Source: Methanosarcinales archaeon
Lineage (GTDB): Archaea; Halobacteriota; Methanosarcinia; Methanosarcinales; Methanoperedenaceae
Direction: 5' to 3'
Assembly (NCBI GenBank): GCA_905339155.1
Contig: CAJPFJ010000023.1
Location: forward strand, 1 to 64,000
Length of the DNA: 64,000 nt
This document shows, piece by piece, positions 18,331-28,800 of this stretch (positions are counted from its first letter, which is position 1; each line of letters begins with the position of its first letter). Under the pieces are notes generated by a model. The model did no database searches, was not told the origin of the DNA, and saw only the letters and a program-made list of their open reading frames with translations. A program made the position numbers and the translations under genes.

Positions 18331-19311
18331 TTATTCTCCTTCCATGAATGGGCTCTTGACGCCGGTCAAGACTGCCATTACACGTACCCTGCCTGTGAGC
18401 TGGTCATCGACTTTTGCGCCCCAGATAACTCTCTTTGTATTCGGGACTTTATCCATGATCAATTCGCCAGTTACTGCTACTTCTTCAAGTGTCAGGTCTT
18501 CGCCACCAACGATGTGGATTAATACACCATAGGTTGCTGACATATCGGAAATATCAAGCAATGGGACTGCAAGTGCCTGTGAAACTGCCTTTGCTACCCT
18601 GTCCTCACCGTCGCCTTCGCCAATTCCTATTGCGGATACTCCGCCTCGCTCCATCACTGCGCGAAGGTCTGCGTAATCAAGGTTGATCAAGCTTGGCTGT
18701 GTGATCGTCTCGGTAATGTTCTTGACAAATGCCCCTATGAGTGCGTTTGCTACAGCAAGTGCCTCTTTTAAGGGAAGGTTGCCTGCAACTTCTCTCAATT
18801 TTCCGTTATCGATGACAATCGTTGCGTCACAGCTTGCAGAGAGCGCTTTAATAGCTTCCCTGGCCTTCTCTCTCCTGAACTGTTCGATCTTGAATGGAAT
18901 TGTAACACATGCAATTGTGAGGGAGCCAAGCTCTCTTGTTAATTCGCCAACTACAGGTATTGCTCCCGTACCGGTTCCTCCTCCTAATCCTGCTACAAGG
19001 AAAACAAGGTTCGTTCCCTCAAGTTCAGCCCTGAGTTCTGTCAGGTTCTCTTTGGTTGCCTGGGCACCCATTTCCGGATATCCGCCGCACCCATGTCCCT
19101 TACATAATTTTTCACCAAGCAGAACCAGTTTATCAGCTTTGCTCATTGTGCTTAAGTGATTTACATCAGTATTAGCTGCGATGATCTTTCCGCCGGCCAT
19201 TCCTTTTTCTGCGATCCATGTCGTGATATTACACCCTGCGCCACCAAGCCCAACTACGGCCACTGATGGCTTTGACGCCTTTACAAACTCTGCTAACTTT
19301 TCGTTAACCAT
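18331..19311 (-). CDS. ftsZ: FtsZ-family GTPase, divergent
   Basis: The tubulin signature GGGTGTG is at residues 110-116, an N-terminal loop GLGGAGCN at 21-28, and the T7 catalytic loop NLDYADL at 210-216. GTP binding and polymer-driven hydrolysis therefore look intact. At 326 residues it is shorter than typical archaeal FtsZ1/FtsZ2, lacking the N-terminal extension and the C-terminal tail used for membrane recruitment. KGHGCGGYPEMG replaces the usual GLGAGGDPE. It may be a third FtsZ type rather than the main division protein. AGAGGT lies six bases upstream of the start and CTATATAC provides a TATA box. Confidence 0.85.
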   Translation of the reverse strand: MVNEKLAEFVKASKPSVAVVGLGGAGCNITTWIAEKGMAGGKIIAANTDVNHLSTMSKADKLVLLGEKLCKGHGCGGYPEMGAQATKENLTELRAELEGTNLVFLVAGLGGGTGTGAIPVVGELTRELGSLTIACVTIPFKIEQFRREKAREAIKALSASCDATIVIDNGKLREVAGNLPLKEALAVANALIGAFVKNITETITQPSLINLDYADLRAVMERGGVSAIGIGEGDGEDRVAKAVSQALAVPLLDISDMSATYGVLIHIVGGEDLTLEEVAVTGELIMDKVPNTKRVIWGAKVDDQLTGRVRVMAVLTGVKSPFMEGE

Positions 19312-19387
19312 ATAAATACCTCTTTCTTAATTGTCTCTTTCGAACCATATTATGGCTCTCTATACTGATTACACTGTTAAAGTATAT

Positions 19388-19442
19388 AGATTTGATTGAT
19401 AAAAAGGTGTGTAAAAAGAGAAAAAAGGTGTGAACTTTTTTA
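19388..19442 (-). terminator. Tandem T-tract terminator after cdhE
   Basis: Read on the minus strand, the region downstream of cdhE has three runs of five or six T, twice preceded by CACACC. It has no strong hairpin. This fits archaeal termination at oligo-T tracts. On the + strand the same bases appear as two copies of AAAAAGGTGTG. Confidence 0.55.
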
Positions 19443-20852
19443 TTATTTCGGTTTTGGAGGCCAATTTTTCTCCATCCAGCCGGGAATTCTTCCTGAGTCC
19501 GGGGGACCGATCTTCACATGAAGTCCAGTCGCATCTTCCACATCCCCCTGCAGCCTTGCAGCAAGACCCGGGAGAATAATAGTGCCATGGGACGTTTTAT
19601 CCTTGAAATTGAAATTGGCCTTCTCGAATGTATCTTTTATTTTTGCTGCCGTTAACTGCCCGCCAGCAACAGCTGCTTCAACTCCAATACCGTCGGTATC
19701 CACTGCTGCAAGATAACAGTTTATCTTATTAGAAGAAAGGTCGCTCTCCACAGTGTAGTAAGTAAGAGCGAAATTTGTTGTAACTATGACTGGTGAATCA
19801 TTTGTTGGAGTCCCAACCTCATTTACACCTGGTGCCACTTTCACTGGTGTTCGCGGATCGGTGTATATGGTATCCCGGATGTGAACTTCGGGCAGCATGG
19901 CATACGGCTCAAGGCTGTGAAGTATCATAATGTCACCGTACTTTACAGTAAATACCGAAGCAAGCACCGTTTCCCAGTAAGAAGCGGTAACCGTCTCCTT
20001 ATAAACAAGCCAGGCATTAAGAGGAACAGCCATGATCGGGTAAGCTATATCCTTTTGTCCTTCTTTTATTCCCGACCGGCGAAGTTTTATGAATCTTTCA
20101 AAAGTTTCTTTCAATTGTTTACCCTGAGGATAAGTGCCGGGATCAAGAACAATATCCTTTATGCCCATTTCCCCGAAGGTCAGGGCAAGGGATTTGAGCT
20201 TATCAAGATCTGGTGAGAATAATACAACTGGAACTTTATAATTCAAAGCAAGTTCTGAAACTTCACTCCAGTTTTTCTCATTTGCCGCATATATGAGCGG
20301 ATTCTTATCCTTAACGACTAAAAGTCCGGCTTTTAAAACCGCCGGATCAAATGAACAGAGTACGAGTGGAAGGTTTGTGAGCTCATTTACTTTTCTGACC
20401 GCCGCTGCAAATTTTAGAGCATCTCCGGAAACGCATCTTATGGCTACCATGTCAACTTTCAAGAACTTCCCTACATAGAATTTCTTGAAATTCTGGATCT
20501 TGTTCACTCTTTCTGCAAGTTCATTTTCAGGCATTGTATCCCAGACATCGTAAGCTAATGCTGTCGGGTCAAAGAAAGTCAACTGGTGACGGTAAAGAAT
20601 ATCATCCCCGCCAATCCTTTTTGCATGTTCCCCTGTACCGATAGTGATCTCGCGTATCTCCGGGGCAAGAAGGGTCAGCAATTCCAGGTATTTTTTCTTA
20701 AATTTTTCATTGAGTATGGGCGGGCAATCAGCAACTTTCTTTGACCTATCAATGAGATGTGATGCAAAAGCCATACACGTTGCCTCACCGCATTCGGCGC
20801 AATTTGTCTGTGGCAGGAATTTATAGACTTGAAGGGGACTATTTACTTTCAT
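19443..20852 (-). CDS. cdhE: Acetyl-CoA decarbonylase/synthase gamma subunit (corrinoid iron-sulfur protein, large)
   Basis: The N-terminal LPQTNCAECGEATCMAFASH holds the C-x2-C-x4-C part of a 4Fe-4S site whose last cysteine comes 16 residues later (ADCPP). A TIM-barrel and corrinoid-binding C-domain follow, for 469 residues in all. It carries the methyl group on a corrinoid between tetrahydro(methano)sarcinapterin and the acetyl-CoA-forming centre. The ATG at 20852 shares one base with the cdhD stop, so the subunits are translationally coupled. An upstream in-frame start inside cdhD was rejected because it would add residues not seen in the family. Confidence 0.95.
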   Translation of the reverse strand: MKVNSPLQVYKFLPQTNCAECGEATCMAFASHLIDRSKKVADCPPILNEKFKKKYLELLTLLAPEIREITIGTGEHAKRIGGDDILYRHQLTFFDPTALAYDVWDTMPENELAERVNKIQNFKKFYVGKFLKVDMVAIRCVSGDALKFAAAVRKVNELTNLPLVLCSFDPAVLKAGLLVVKDKNPLIYAANEKNWSEVSELALNYKVPVVLFSPDLDKLKSLALTFGEMGIKDIVLDPGTYPQGKQLKETFERFIKLRRSGIKEGQKDIAYPIMAVPLNAWLVYKETVTASYWETVLASVFTVKYGDIMILHSLEPYAMLPEVHIRDTIYTDPRTPVKVAPGVNEVGTPTNDSPVIVTTNFALTYYTVESDLSSNKINCYLAAVDTDGIGVEAAVAGGQLTAAKIKDTFEKANFNFKDKTSHGTIILPGLAARLQGDVEDATGLHVKIGPPDSGRIPGWMEKNWPPKPK

Positions 20853-22141
20853 TATACCACCGCCGTGATCCAATTATCAATATTTATGGGCTCTGTTTCT
20901 TTCAAACCATACAAAGTCTGTGTAATTTCCTTGAGGACCTGTACAGCTGTAGGGTGCATCATCATGAAAAGATCGTTCCCTGCAAGGGATAAGGTCAAAC
21001 CTGTGATTATTTCCCAGATAGGTCCTCGATACTCACGCGGTCCCCAGTCGGAATCTTCCTTCAAAGGTGACCCTGTCATCCATGCTTCACGCGCCCCCCA
21101 GGCATTTGTGGTACCGCTTGACATGGGGAAATTAAGTTCGGTATCCCCGGATAAGCCGGCAAGCCTTATCCTTTCCATATTCGTGTAAGCATAATCAAGC
21201 CCATATCCAAGAGCAGCAGTCGTCGGGTCCATCAATATATTTTCGCGCGCCACACCGCACTGTTTCATAAGCTTTCGGTTAAGTTCTTTCTGTGCGTTTA
21301 TCTCAAGTTGTGTCCATGAGAGCACAACATGGTTATATTTTTTAGCTGCCTCAGCGATCCTTGCATAATCAAGGTTCAAACTGGCTGAGGCAAGAATACA
21401 CCGTTCGCCTTGCGCGACCTCTGCTGCTTTCTCAAGAACGGCCGGGTCTTTTTCCGGGTTACCCGAACCGCCGATCACGATTGGCACATCCACTGCCTGA
21501 AGAACGTCTTCAACAGTTTTTGCAGCCTGGGCAGGAGATGTGTCCTTGATGTTAGGATCAGTACTGATCAGATGAATTGTGACCATATCCGCCCCGAAAT
21601 CCCGGACAACTTTCTTTGCCCATTCCGCAGGACTATTGATAACGTCCTCATAGTTGGATTTTACCGCTTTTGCCATGTTGATCGGCATGTCAAAAACGTC
21701 CATAGTAATATGATTGCGATGGGGCATGGGGCTGTCAAAATAATAAGGAAGGGCATTTTCTCCGCCAAGTGTTATTGTACTCTTCCTGCTTCCACCATCT
21801 GATGAAGTTGCCCCGAGCACTACTTCCTGAATAGGAGTTTTCCATTCCTCTATCTTTCCCACGTTGAATTTTGACTCGATCAACTTGCTTAACTTCTTTG
21901 GAGCTGCAACCTGTTGTCCTCCTAACACCTGGTCAACCGGATAACCCAGAATTCTTGAAATATTCATCAAGTGGAGAGCCACCTGGGCAGTTTCCTGGCC
22001 TAACGCATATGCCATCTGGGGATTCATACCCACTTGTCCGAGGTCTATCTCAACATCACCTTCTATTTTTACTCCTTCAAGGGCTTCAATATCGCCTCCA
22101 AGAAGGCTTCCAAGTTCAGAGAGTTTGATCTTTTTTGTCAT
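20852..22141 (-). CDS. cdhD: Acetyl-CoA decarbonylase/synthase delta subunit (corrinoid iron-sulfur protein, small)
   Basis: From [16 protein letters not shown] the 429-residue protein has the family N-terminus and then a TIM barrel with [30 protein letters not shown] and [17 protein letters not shown]. It pairs with CdhE in methyl transfer. The start at 22141 is used because residues before it are not family-like. A TATA-like TTATATATG about 55 bases upstream provides a promoter. The genes for CO dehydrogenase (cdhA, cdhB), acetyl-CoA synthase (cdhC) and the nickel-insertion factor are not next to it in this window. Confidence 0.95.
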   Translation of the reverse strand: MTKKIKLSELGSLLGGDIEALEGVKIEGDVEIDLGQVGMNPQMAYALGQETAQVALHLMNISRILGYPVDQVLGGQQVAAPKKLSKLIESKFNVGKIEEWKTPIQEVVLGATSSDGGSRKSTITLGGENALPYYFDSPMPHRNHITMDVFDMPINMAKAVKSNYEDVINSPAEWAKKVVRDFGADMVTIHLISTDPNIKDTSPAQAAKTVEDVLQAVDVPIVIGGSGNPEKDPAVLEKAAEVAQGERCILASASLNLDYARIAEAAKKYNHVVLSWTQLEINAQKELNRKLMKQCGVARENILMDPTTAALGYGLDYAYTNMERIRLAGLSGDTELNFPMSSGTTNAWGAREAWMTGSPLKEDSDWGPREYRGPIWEIITGLTLSLAGNDLFMMMHPTAVQVLKEITQTLYGLKETEPINIDNWITAVV

Positions 22142-22288
22142 TCTTACATCCCATTTCGCACTATTAATCATCTATGATAAAACTCGCTACATATATAATT
22201 TTATATTTCGGGATCACAACGCTGCAATTAATATACTAAAAAGATCTAATAATACCGCTGGAACTCACTCATCGATAAGAGGAGGAAT

Positions 22289-22972
22289 ATGGCAAAGCTT
22301 GGAAAAATAGAAAAACCGGACGTATCAACCTTTTCGGCAAAACGGAAATTATATCTTGTCCCTACCCTTCCTTTTGAAGATCTGGCTTCACAATATAATA
22401 TTGACATGGTTAAAGTGGAGCGGTTCTGGGGAGAGGTAAGGGAAAAAATAAATTATTTCATATCAACTTATGGAAAGATCAGCACAATCTATATGGAAGG
22501 AATAAATGAGGATGAAAAAGCAGGTCTTGAATATTTCGAAAAAACCGGAAAAGATAATAATCACTACAAGTTAATAAAAAGCCTTCTGGAAAGTGGCGCA
22601 GTTGTGAAGGGCATTGAAATATCCGGCCAGATGGAGCGGGCAAAGCTGCTTTTTGAGGAGTACTCAAAATCTTTAATACCTGAAGTACTGGAAATCCACA
22701 AAGGTTTTTATGGCAAAGATATCAATTTTGACAGATGGAGGGAATATCTGGTCAAAAAGATACAGGAAACACAGGATGAGATGGGAAAATCGGCAACCAG
22801 GATCCTTGAAGAATCCCCTGCTGATTCAAGCGGCCTACTCCTGATCACTGATGGAAGACCAATAGAATTCCCTGATGGTATTGATATTTTCCAGATCAGG
22901 CCACCAGCTTTTGATGAGATAGAACGCTATATCCGGGAAAAGGTAAATCCGATCAACCGGATGAGTCAATAG
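22289..22972 (+). CDS. Conserved hypothetical protein, unknown
   Basis: 227 residues, soluble, mixed helix and strand, with no recognised motif. It starts MAKLGKIEKPDVSTF after a strong GAGGAGG and contains KRKLYLVPTLPFEDLA and a C-terminal IDIFQIRPPAFDEIERYI. It is transcribed away from cdhD, and its last 20 bases overlap the end of the KaiC-like gene on the other strand. Nothing in the sequence allows a function to be named. Confidence 0.7.
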   Translation: MAKLGKIEKPDVSTFSAKRKLYLVPTLPFEDLASQYNIDMVKVERFWGEVREKINYFISTYGKISTIYMEGINEDEKAGLEYFEKTGKDNNHYKLIKSLLESGAVVKGIEISGQMERAKLLFEEYSKSLIPEVLEIHKGFYGKDINFDRWREYLVKKIQETQDEMGKSATRILEESPADSSGLLLITDGRPIEFPDGIDIFQIRPPAFDEIERYIREKVNPINRMSQ

Positions 22973-23663
22973 GAATAGTAATAATTATTCCTGTGGATGA
23001 GATTTCATAAGGCAATAGCTGGACAGGAGTCTTTGTATTTCTCATTTTCACTATATCCATCACCCTTTCCCTGAGTCCGGTGTAGGGATTTTCTCGTTTC
23101 AAAAGCTGGATAGCGCCATATGCTGAGTAAAGCGCAAGATCAACGAATTCCCTGGAAATTACTCCGCCAAGAAGTACTACTGTGGTAATGCCTTTTTGTG
23201 CCATGTTATAAACAAGAAGATTGAACCTGTCACGGAACTCGTATGAAGTAAGGTTTGATACATGGCTCCCGAGGCTGTCAATAATGAGAATATTTGTATC
23301 AACAGGGAGATTGTCCGAAAATTGTGTGAAGTCACCTTTAACAGCCTCCATACTGATGGATAATGCTTCCTTTATTTCCATCGCCCTGTATCCTGCCAGC
23401 TCCACAAATTTCAAAAAACCCCTGTTTTCAAAACTTTCAAAGTTCCACCCAAATGATCTACCCTGCTGCTTGAGCTCTGGCGCATCTTCCTCCGTGGAAA
23501 CATATAATATCTTCTTGCCTTCCAGGCAATTTGCATATGCGAATTGAAGCCCGAAAATAGTCTTTCCGCTTCCCGGATCACCCGTGATAATAATTGTCTT
23601 TCCTTCAGGGAAGCCTCCTATTATCTCATCCAGTTCCGAAATGCCCGTCTTTATTCTTTCCAT
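22953..23663 (-). CDS. KaiC-like RecA-superfamily ATPase, third gene of a signalling operon
   Basis: A single KaiC domain of 236 residues. Walker A is GDPGSGKTI, the catalytic glutamate pair lies in YVSTEEDAPELKQQ, and Walker B is ILIIDSLGSHVSN. The ATG at 23663 is chosen because GGAG lies eight bases before it. The ATG two codons upstream (23669) overlaps the response-regulator stop but has the same GGAG only two bases away. It directly follows the sensor kinase and response regulator, so it is likely an output or timing component of that system. Confidence 0.85.
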   Translation of the reverse strand: MERIKTGISELDEIIGGFPEGKTIIITGDPGSGKTIFGLQFAYANCLEGKKILYVSTEEDAPELKQQGRSFGWNFESFENRGFLKFVELAGYRAMEIKEALSISMEAVKGDFTQFSDNLPVDTNILIIDSLGSHVSNLTSYEFRDRFNLLVYNMAQKGITTVVLLGGVISREFVDLALYSAYGAIQLLKRENPYTGLRERVMDIVKMRNTKTPVQLLPYEISSTGIIITIPIDSSG

Positions 23664-23665
23664 GT

Positions 23666-25798
23666 TCATTTCTCCTTTATTTTTTCATCCCTGACTTGAA
23701 TTTCAAATCTGCACATCTTTGAACCGCTGGCGATACTTGCTTTTTGCTCCACATTACCCTTAAGCCCGGTCCATGTGAAACTGCGTTTTGCAAGACTCCT
23801 GCATATAAAACAAAATATCGGATTGCCGCGAGCTTCATTTCTCCAGGGACAATTATTGAACTCGAGCACTTCTTTTTTCCCATCTTTTGTTATCTTATTT
23901 TCAATCCCGAAATTTGAAAACAATCCTGAGAGCCAGGTCATATATGCTGTAACCAATTGCGCAGGATGAACATCCTTTTGTTTCATTTCCTCATTAAACC
24001 TGGGCTTAACATTAATCTCAAATCTTTCAGAAAAATTTTTAATAAGGATATCTCTTACCCCAGATGGGACACCACTTGCAAAAACAGGAAGTGCGCTCAC
24101 GATAAAGCCATGTAATTCTGCCTTGGCTTTTTCTTTCTGCACCTTTTCTGCCTCCTTACGCTCTGTGATATCTCTTGTTATATGGACAACACTGAGAACT
24201 TCTCCGATTTCATTCTTAATCGGATATGCCGAGACTTCCAGATATTGCATAATGCCATTCTTTGCACAATCCACATGTTCGCATATTGAAGGGGAGCCGG
24301 TCTTTCGTGTAACCTGAAGCGGGCAATTATCGGTTGAACAGGGATGATTACTTTTATGTGTTATTTCATAACAGTTCTTTCCGATAGCCTGTCCTTTCGT
24401 AAGGCCATAGCCTTTCAGGAAAGCCTCATTAATGTCGATTATCGTGAAATCTTTTACATCTATTATAGTAATTGGATCATTGATACTGTTAAGCACGGTT
24501 TCTGCAAATTCTTTTGACTGGCGAAGGAGTTCCTCAGCATGCTTACGCTCTGTTATATCCTTAAGCGTCCCCATGGTCGCTATCCTTCCCTGGTAATTTA
24601 TAATAGCCACGGTCATATTCAGGACCACACGCGTTTTCCTGTCCCTGTGAAGAGCGTTGAACTCGTATTCATACGGGACATTTTCACCAGCCTGTCTGCG
24701 TGTATAATAATCGAAAACTTTCGCCACATCTTCGGGCGCGATAAATTCCCTGAGATCCTTCCCTATTATTTCTTCCACTTCGTATCCGGCCATCCTCGCA
24801 AAAGCTTCATTTACGAATTGGAACTTGCCATCAATGACAATGAAAACACCGTCCTGGATATTTTCGATCAAAGTCCGGTATTTTTCTTCGGATTCCTGGA
24901 GTTTTTCTTCAGCTTCCTTACGTTCTGTGATATCCTCAACCATACTGATCGCAAATTGCGGAGCACCTTTTGCATCCCGGACAAGGGAAACGGTTATCCT
25001 GGCCCAGAACACCGTACCGTTCTTCCGGATGTAGCGTTTCTTTATCATGAATCGGTCTTTCTTCCCGAGGATCAATTCATTGAACCGGTCCATCTCCAGT
25101 TCTACATCATCAGGATGAGTGAAATCCGTGAACACCTTATTCTTGAGTTCTTCACGCATAAACCCAAGCATCTCCTGCAGAATATGGTTTGTTTCCAGGA
25201 TTCGACCTTTTGTGTCCATGCGTGCCATACCGATAGGCGCCTCTTCAAAAGTAACCTTGAATTGCGCTGAACTTTTTCTAAGCTCTTCTTCGATCCGTTT
25301 TCGCTCTTCAATTTCCTTTTCAAGCTCAGCTACTTTCTCCTCAAGCTTCTTGAAAATACGGCGGCTGTATTGTTCAAGATAATCTTCTTCTTTAATCGGG
25401 GTAGTATCCGATATTTTCAGTTTGCCGCTGGAAATATCAAGAAGAGCCTGTGTAATTTCCTTCACAAGTTCCCTGGGTTCAACAGGTTTGATTATGAATC
25501 TGGAGACTCCAAGCGCATTGGCCAGTTCCCTATCTTTTTCTTTAACATAAGATGCACTGTAGAATATGAACGGCAATTCTTTCGAAGACCTGCTTTTCCG
25601 GATCTCCCGAAGCAGCGTGAACCCATCCATCACCGGCATCATGATATCAGAAACCACAATGTCAGGTTTTTCAGATGATATGAGTTCCAATGCCTCGACC
25701 CCGTTCCCTGCTTCGACTACTTCATAATTGTTGGATGAGAGCATTTTAGACAGCATCAACCTGTCAAGCCTGTTATCATCCACTACCAGGACTTTCAT
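23666..25798 (-). CDS. Response regulator with three PAS domains and methanogen output domain
   Basis: A receiver domain comes first: VLVVDDNR, phospho-acceptor aspartate in IVVSDIMMPVMDG, lysine in FIIKPVEPRE. A coiled coil of about 40 residues follows, then three PAS domains each ended by a DITERK motif. The third is cysteine-rich (HPCSTDNCPLQ and EHVDCAKNG). The last 170 residues, with NNCPWRNEARGNPIFCFICR, resemble methanogen output domain 1 (MetOD1), a sensory or regulatory domain. ATG at 25798 (MKVLVV) is preferred to a TTG at 25810. No DNA-binding or kinase domain is present, so the output is probably protein-protein. Confidence 0.88.
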   Translation of the reverse strand: MKVLVVDDNRLDRLMLSKMLSSNNYEVVEAGNGVEALELISSEKPDIVVSDIMMPVMDGFTLLREIRKSRSSKELPFIFYSASYVKEKDRELANALGVSRFIIKPVEPRELVKEITQALLDISSGKLKISDTTPIKEEDYLEQYSRRIFKKLEEKVAELEKEIEERKRIEEELRKSSAQFKVTFEEAPIGMARMDTKGRILETNHILQEMLGFMREELKNKVFTDFTHPDDVELEMDRFNELILGKKDRFMIKKRYIRKNGTVFWARITVSLVRDAKGAPQFAISMVEDITERKEAEEKLQESEEKYRTLIENIQDGVFIVIDGKFQFVNEAFARMAGYEVEEIIGKDLREFIAPEDVAKVFDYYTRRQAGENVPYEYEFNALHRDRKTRVVLNMTVAIINYQGRIATMGTLKDITERKHAEELLRQSKEFAETVLNSINDPITIIDVKDFTIIDINEAFLKGYGLTKGQAIGKNCYEITHKSNHPCSTDNCPLQVTRKTGSPSICEHVDCAKNGIMQYLEVSAYPIKNEIGEVLSVVHITRDITERKEAEKVQKEKAKAELHGFIVSALPVFASGVPSGVRDILIKNFSERFEINVKPRFNEEMKQKDVHPAQLVTAYMTWLSGLFSNFGIENKITKDGKKEVLEFNNCPWRNEARGNPIFCFICRSLAKRSFTWTGLKGNVEQKASIASGSKMCRFEIQVRDEKIKEK

Positions 25799-25806
25799 GG
25801 GTATCT

Positions 25807-28800
25807 TCAAATTTTAACCTCCCGTGGTATGCGCAGGGAAAATATACTCCCCTTCTGGTACTCACTTTCCACATTGATCGTCCCCCCAAGCACTTCCCGG
25901 GTGAGCTTCCGGATAAGATATAAACCAAGCCCTGTTCCTGAAGTTTTGGCCGTGAGTGATGAATCAAGCCTCATAAATGCGGTAAAGAGTTTCGGAATAT
26001 CTTCTTTCTTTATCCCAATCCCTGTATCTTTAATTGATATTTCTATTTCATTATCAATAGACTTTGCTATTATTTTGATCTCACCTTTTTCTGTGAACTT
26101 CACTGCGTTTGAAAAAAGATTCATTAAGCACTGGAGCAGCCGCCTGCGGTCAGTGTTTAACTCTATGTCTATCACGTCAATATCCACCAAAAGCCCCTTC
26201 CCATTGAGTTCCTGTTCCAAAGTAGAAACTACTTCGACTATTACTTCTTTCAAATTGAACCTGGAAACATGTATCTCAAGTTTTCCTGCTTCTATCTTCG
26301 AAATGTCGATAACATCATTTATCAATGAAAGAAGATGCTTTCCTGAAGTATTGACTATCTGGATATGTTCTCTTTGCTCAGGTGTGAGTTCTCCTGACCA
26401 GCCTTCAAGAAGAATGCTGGTGAAGCCGATTATGGAGTTAAGAGGCGTCCTGAGCTCATGACTTGTACTGGCTATGAACATGGATTTCATAAGATCAAGT
26501 TCAATAAGGCGCTTGTTCGCTTTATCAAGCTCAGCCGCAGTTCTTTTCATATCATCCATGAGACTGAGGAGACCTGATTGGCTCTCCTTCAGGGCAAATG
26601 TTCTTTCCTCAACTTTTTTCTCAAGTGTTTTTGCATATTCTTTTGTTTCCTCGTGAAGCTGTGCGTTCAAGATCGAAAGTGCAACCTGCGAGGAAATAAG
26701 TTCAATGATCTTTAATTTTTTCACATCAGGTTTTTTATCAGTGCGGGTGAATACACATAGTATTCCCATGCACTTTCCTCCTGTGATAAGCGGGAATGCC
26801 GCATGATATCGTATGTCCTCTTTGCGTGTAGCTTCCCTGGTGGCAAATTTGATCACAGCTTCACGGTCAGGAAGGATAAGGGGCGCAAAGTCGCATGCTG
26901 CTGCCCCACACAGGCATTCACCTATCCTTATTTTATTTGTTGTAAGGTCAATAATAGTCTCTTCTGATATGCCCCTGTGTGCAGCTAACTGTAAAGTTTC
27001 ATCAGGATTTACAAGGCAAATAATTCCTCCTTCAAGCCCGATGACCTTGATGCACTCATCAAGGACGGTTTCAAGTATCTGATTTATATCAAGCGACCCG
27101 GTCGCGGTTGAGATTATTTTATTGATAATCCGAAGATCCACATTTGCGGAGTGCATTTCATCTTTCGCAAATTTTAGCTCAGTAATATCATTAAATGTGG
27201 TATAAACCTGGTAGGGTTTTGTTTCTGCATACCTGGTTTGAGGTATTGCGTTTACCTGAATCCACCTGTATTCTTTAACTTTCGGATTGAATACCCCCAT
27301 GACCACTTCTCTTACCTCTTTCCGGGACCGAAGAGCCATGATTGCCGGATGCTTCTGGCCGGGAAAGTCGGAACCGTCCTCATGGATCGCTTTCCACATA
27401 GGATCAATGGATGTCCGTCCCATCAAATGTTCATTGGATAAACCAAGTATCTTCTGGGCCGCAAAGTTCGCTGAAATTATTTTTCCGGATTCATCATGGT
27501 AAATTACTCCCTGCGCCATTGTTTCATACAGGGTTCGATATTTCTCTTCTGATAAGGTCAGCTCTTTTTCAGCGCGCTTTCTCTCGGTGATATTAATTAT
27601 GATCGCAAGGAAAAGCCGGGCTCCTTCCTGCTCTATCAATTGAAGATGCCCTTCTACAGGATAATGACCCCCGTTTGCCCTTCGATGATCAGTATAGAAC
27701 AAGAGTTTCTTTTTTTCATGCCGGATAAGAGGCTCAATGAGTTTAAGAAATGACGCTTTATCATATTCGGTTTCGATGTCAAGAAGTGTCATTGATCTTA
27801 ATTCTTCCTGAGAAAACCCTAAGTTCTTGCATGCCCCTGAATTCACATATATGAACCTGAGGGTTTCAGGATCAAACATATAAATTTCATTAAGGTTTTT
27901 ATCAAGAATGGAAGAGAGAGTCTTCTTTTCTTCTTCCCTTTTTCTGATATCTTCCACCAGGCGTGCATTTTCAAGTGCTATCGCTGCACTTGAAGCAAGT
28001 CCCTCCAGCATCTCGATGTCCACTTGATCGAACAGGCGGTGTTCTTTTGTGTTATGGACCTGGAATGAGCCCAGCAACTCACCTTTCCTGCCCACTATAG
28101 GAACGTTGGCGAGATTATTAAAACCAAGAGTTTTCCGGATCTCCTGGATAACATAAGGGTCATTTTGGGCATCATTGGAAATATAAGGCGATTTAGTCTC
28201 CGAAAACACCATTTTTTCGTTGATCATCAAACCAGTGGTTCCGGCTGTGGAATCTGTAACTTCCATTGCCGAAACTATAAGATTTTGCAGGATGACCGGA
28301 ATTTCAAGAACGGAATTTATTTTCTGTGCTGCCCTTGACAGGATGAGAAGCTGGCTGTTCCGCCGTGATAATTCAGTCGTCCTGTCCTCCACACGCATCT
28401 CAAGCTCATTATGTGCATTCTTGAGCTCATTTTCTGCCAATTTACGCCTGGTGACATCTCGCCAGATACTGATAATAAGACCCGGCTCTTCAATATCAAC
28501 CTGTTCAAGAAGAGAGGAATTAAGAGTAAAGTATCTCATCCCTGAATCTATCTTCATCTGGAACTCAACATCCCTGGCTATGCCATTTTTTTGGATCTGG
28601 CTTTCAAGTTCTTTCCAGATATCATTGGCGTTATTACTCTGCTTTTCAAGCCATACTAAAATGTTTGTTTCAATCACATCCTGCCTTTTACATGAAAAGT
28701 ATTTGCAGAATGTATCATTGACAAAAATGATGTTCCGGGTTGCATCGGTGATCACTATGCCATCTGGCGATGCTCGCAACAGTGCCTCGAAAAATCTTAC

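Noticed and set aside
19388-19430. Two AAAAAGGTGTG direct repeats as a CRISPR or binding-site array
   Set aside because: There are only two copies, with no spacer structure. They are better explained as T-tract terminators of cdhE on the minus strand.
24539-25270. Rightward 243-codon frame opposite the response regulator
   Set aside because: It lies fully antisense to well-supported PAS domains, and its product has no recognisable fold or ribosome binding site.
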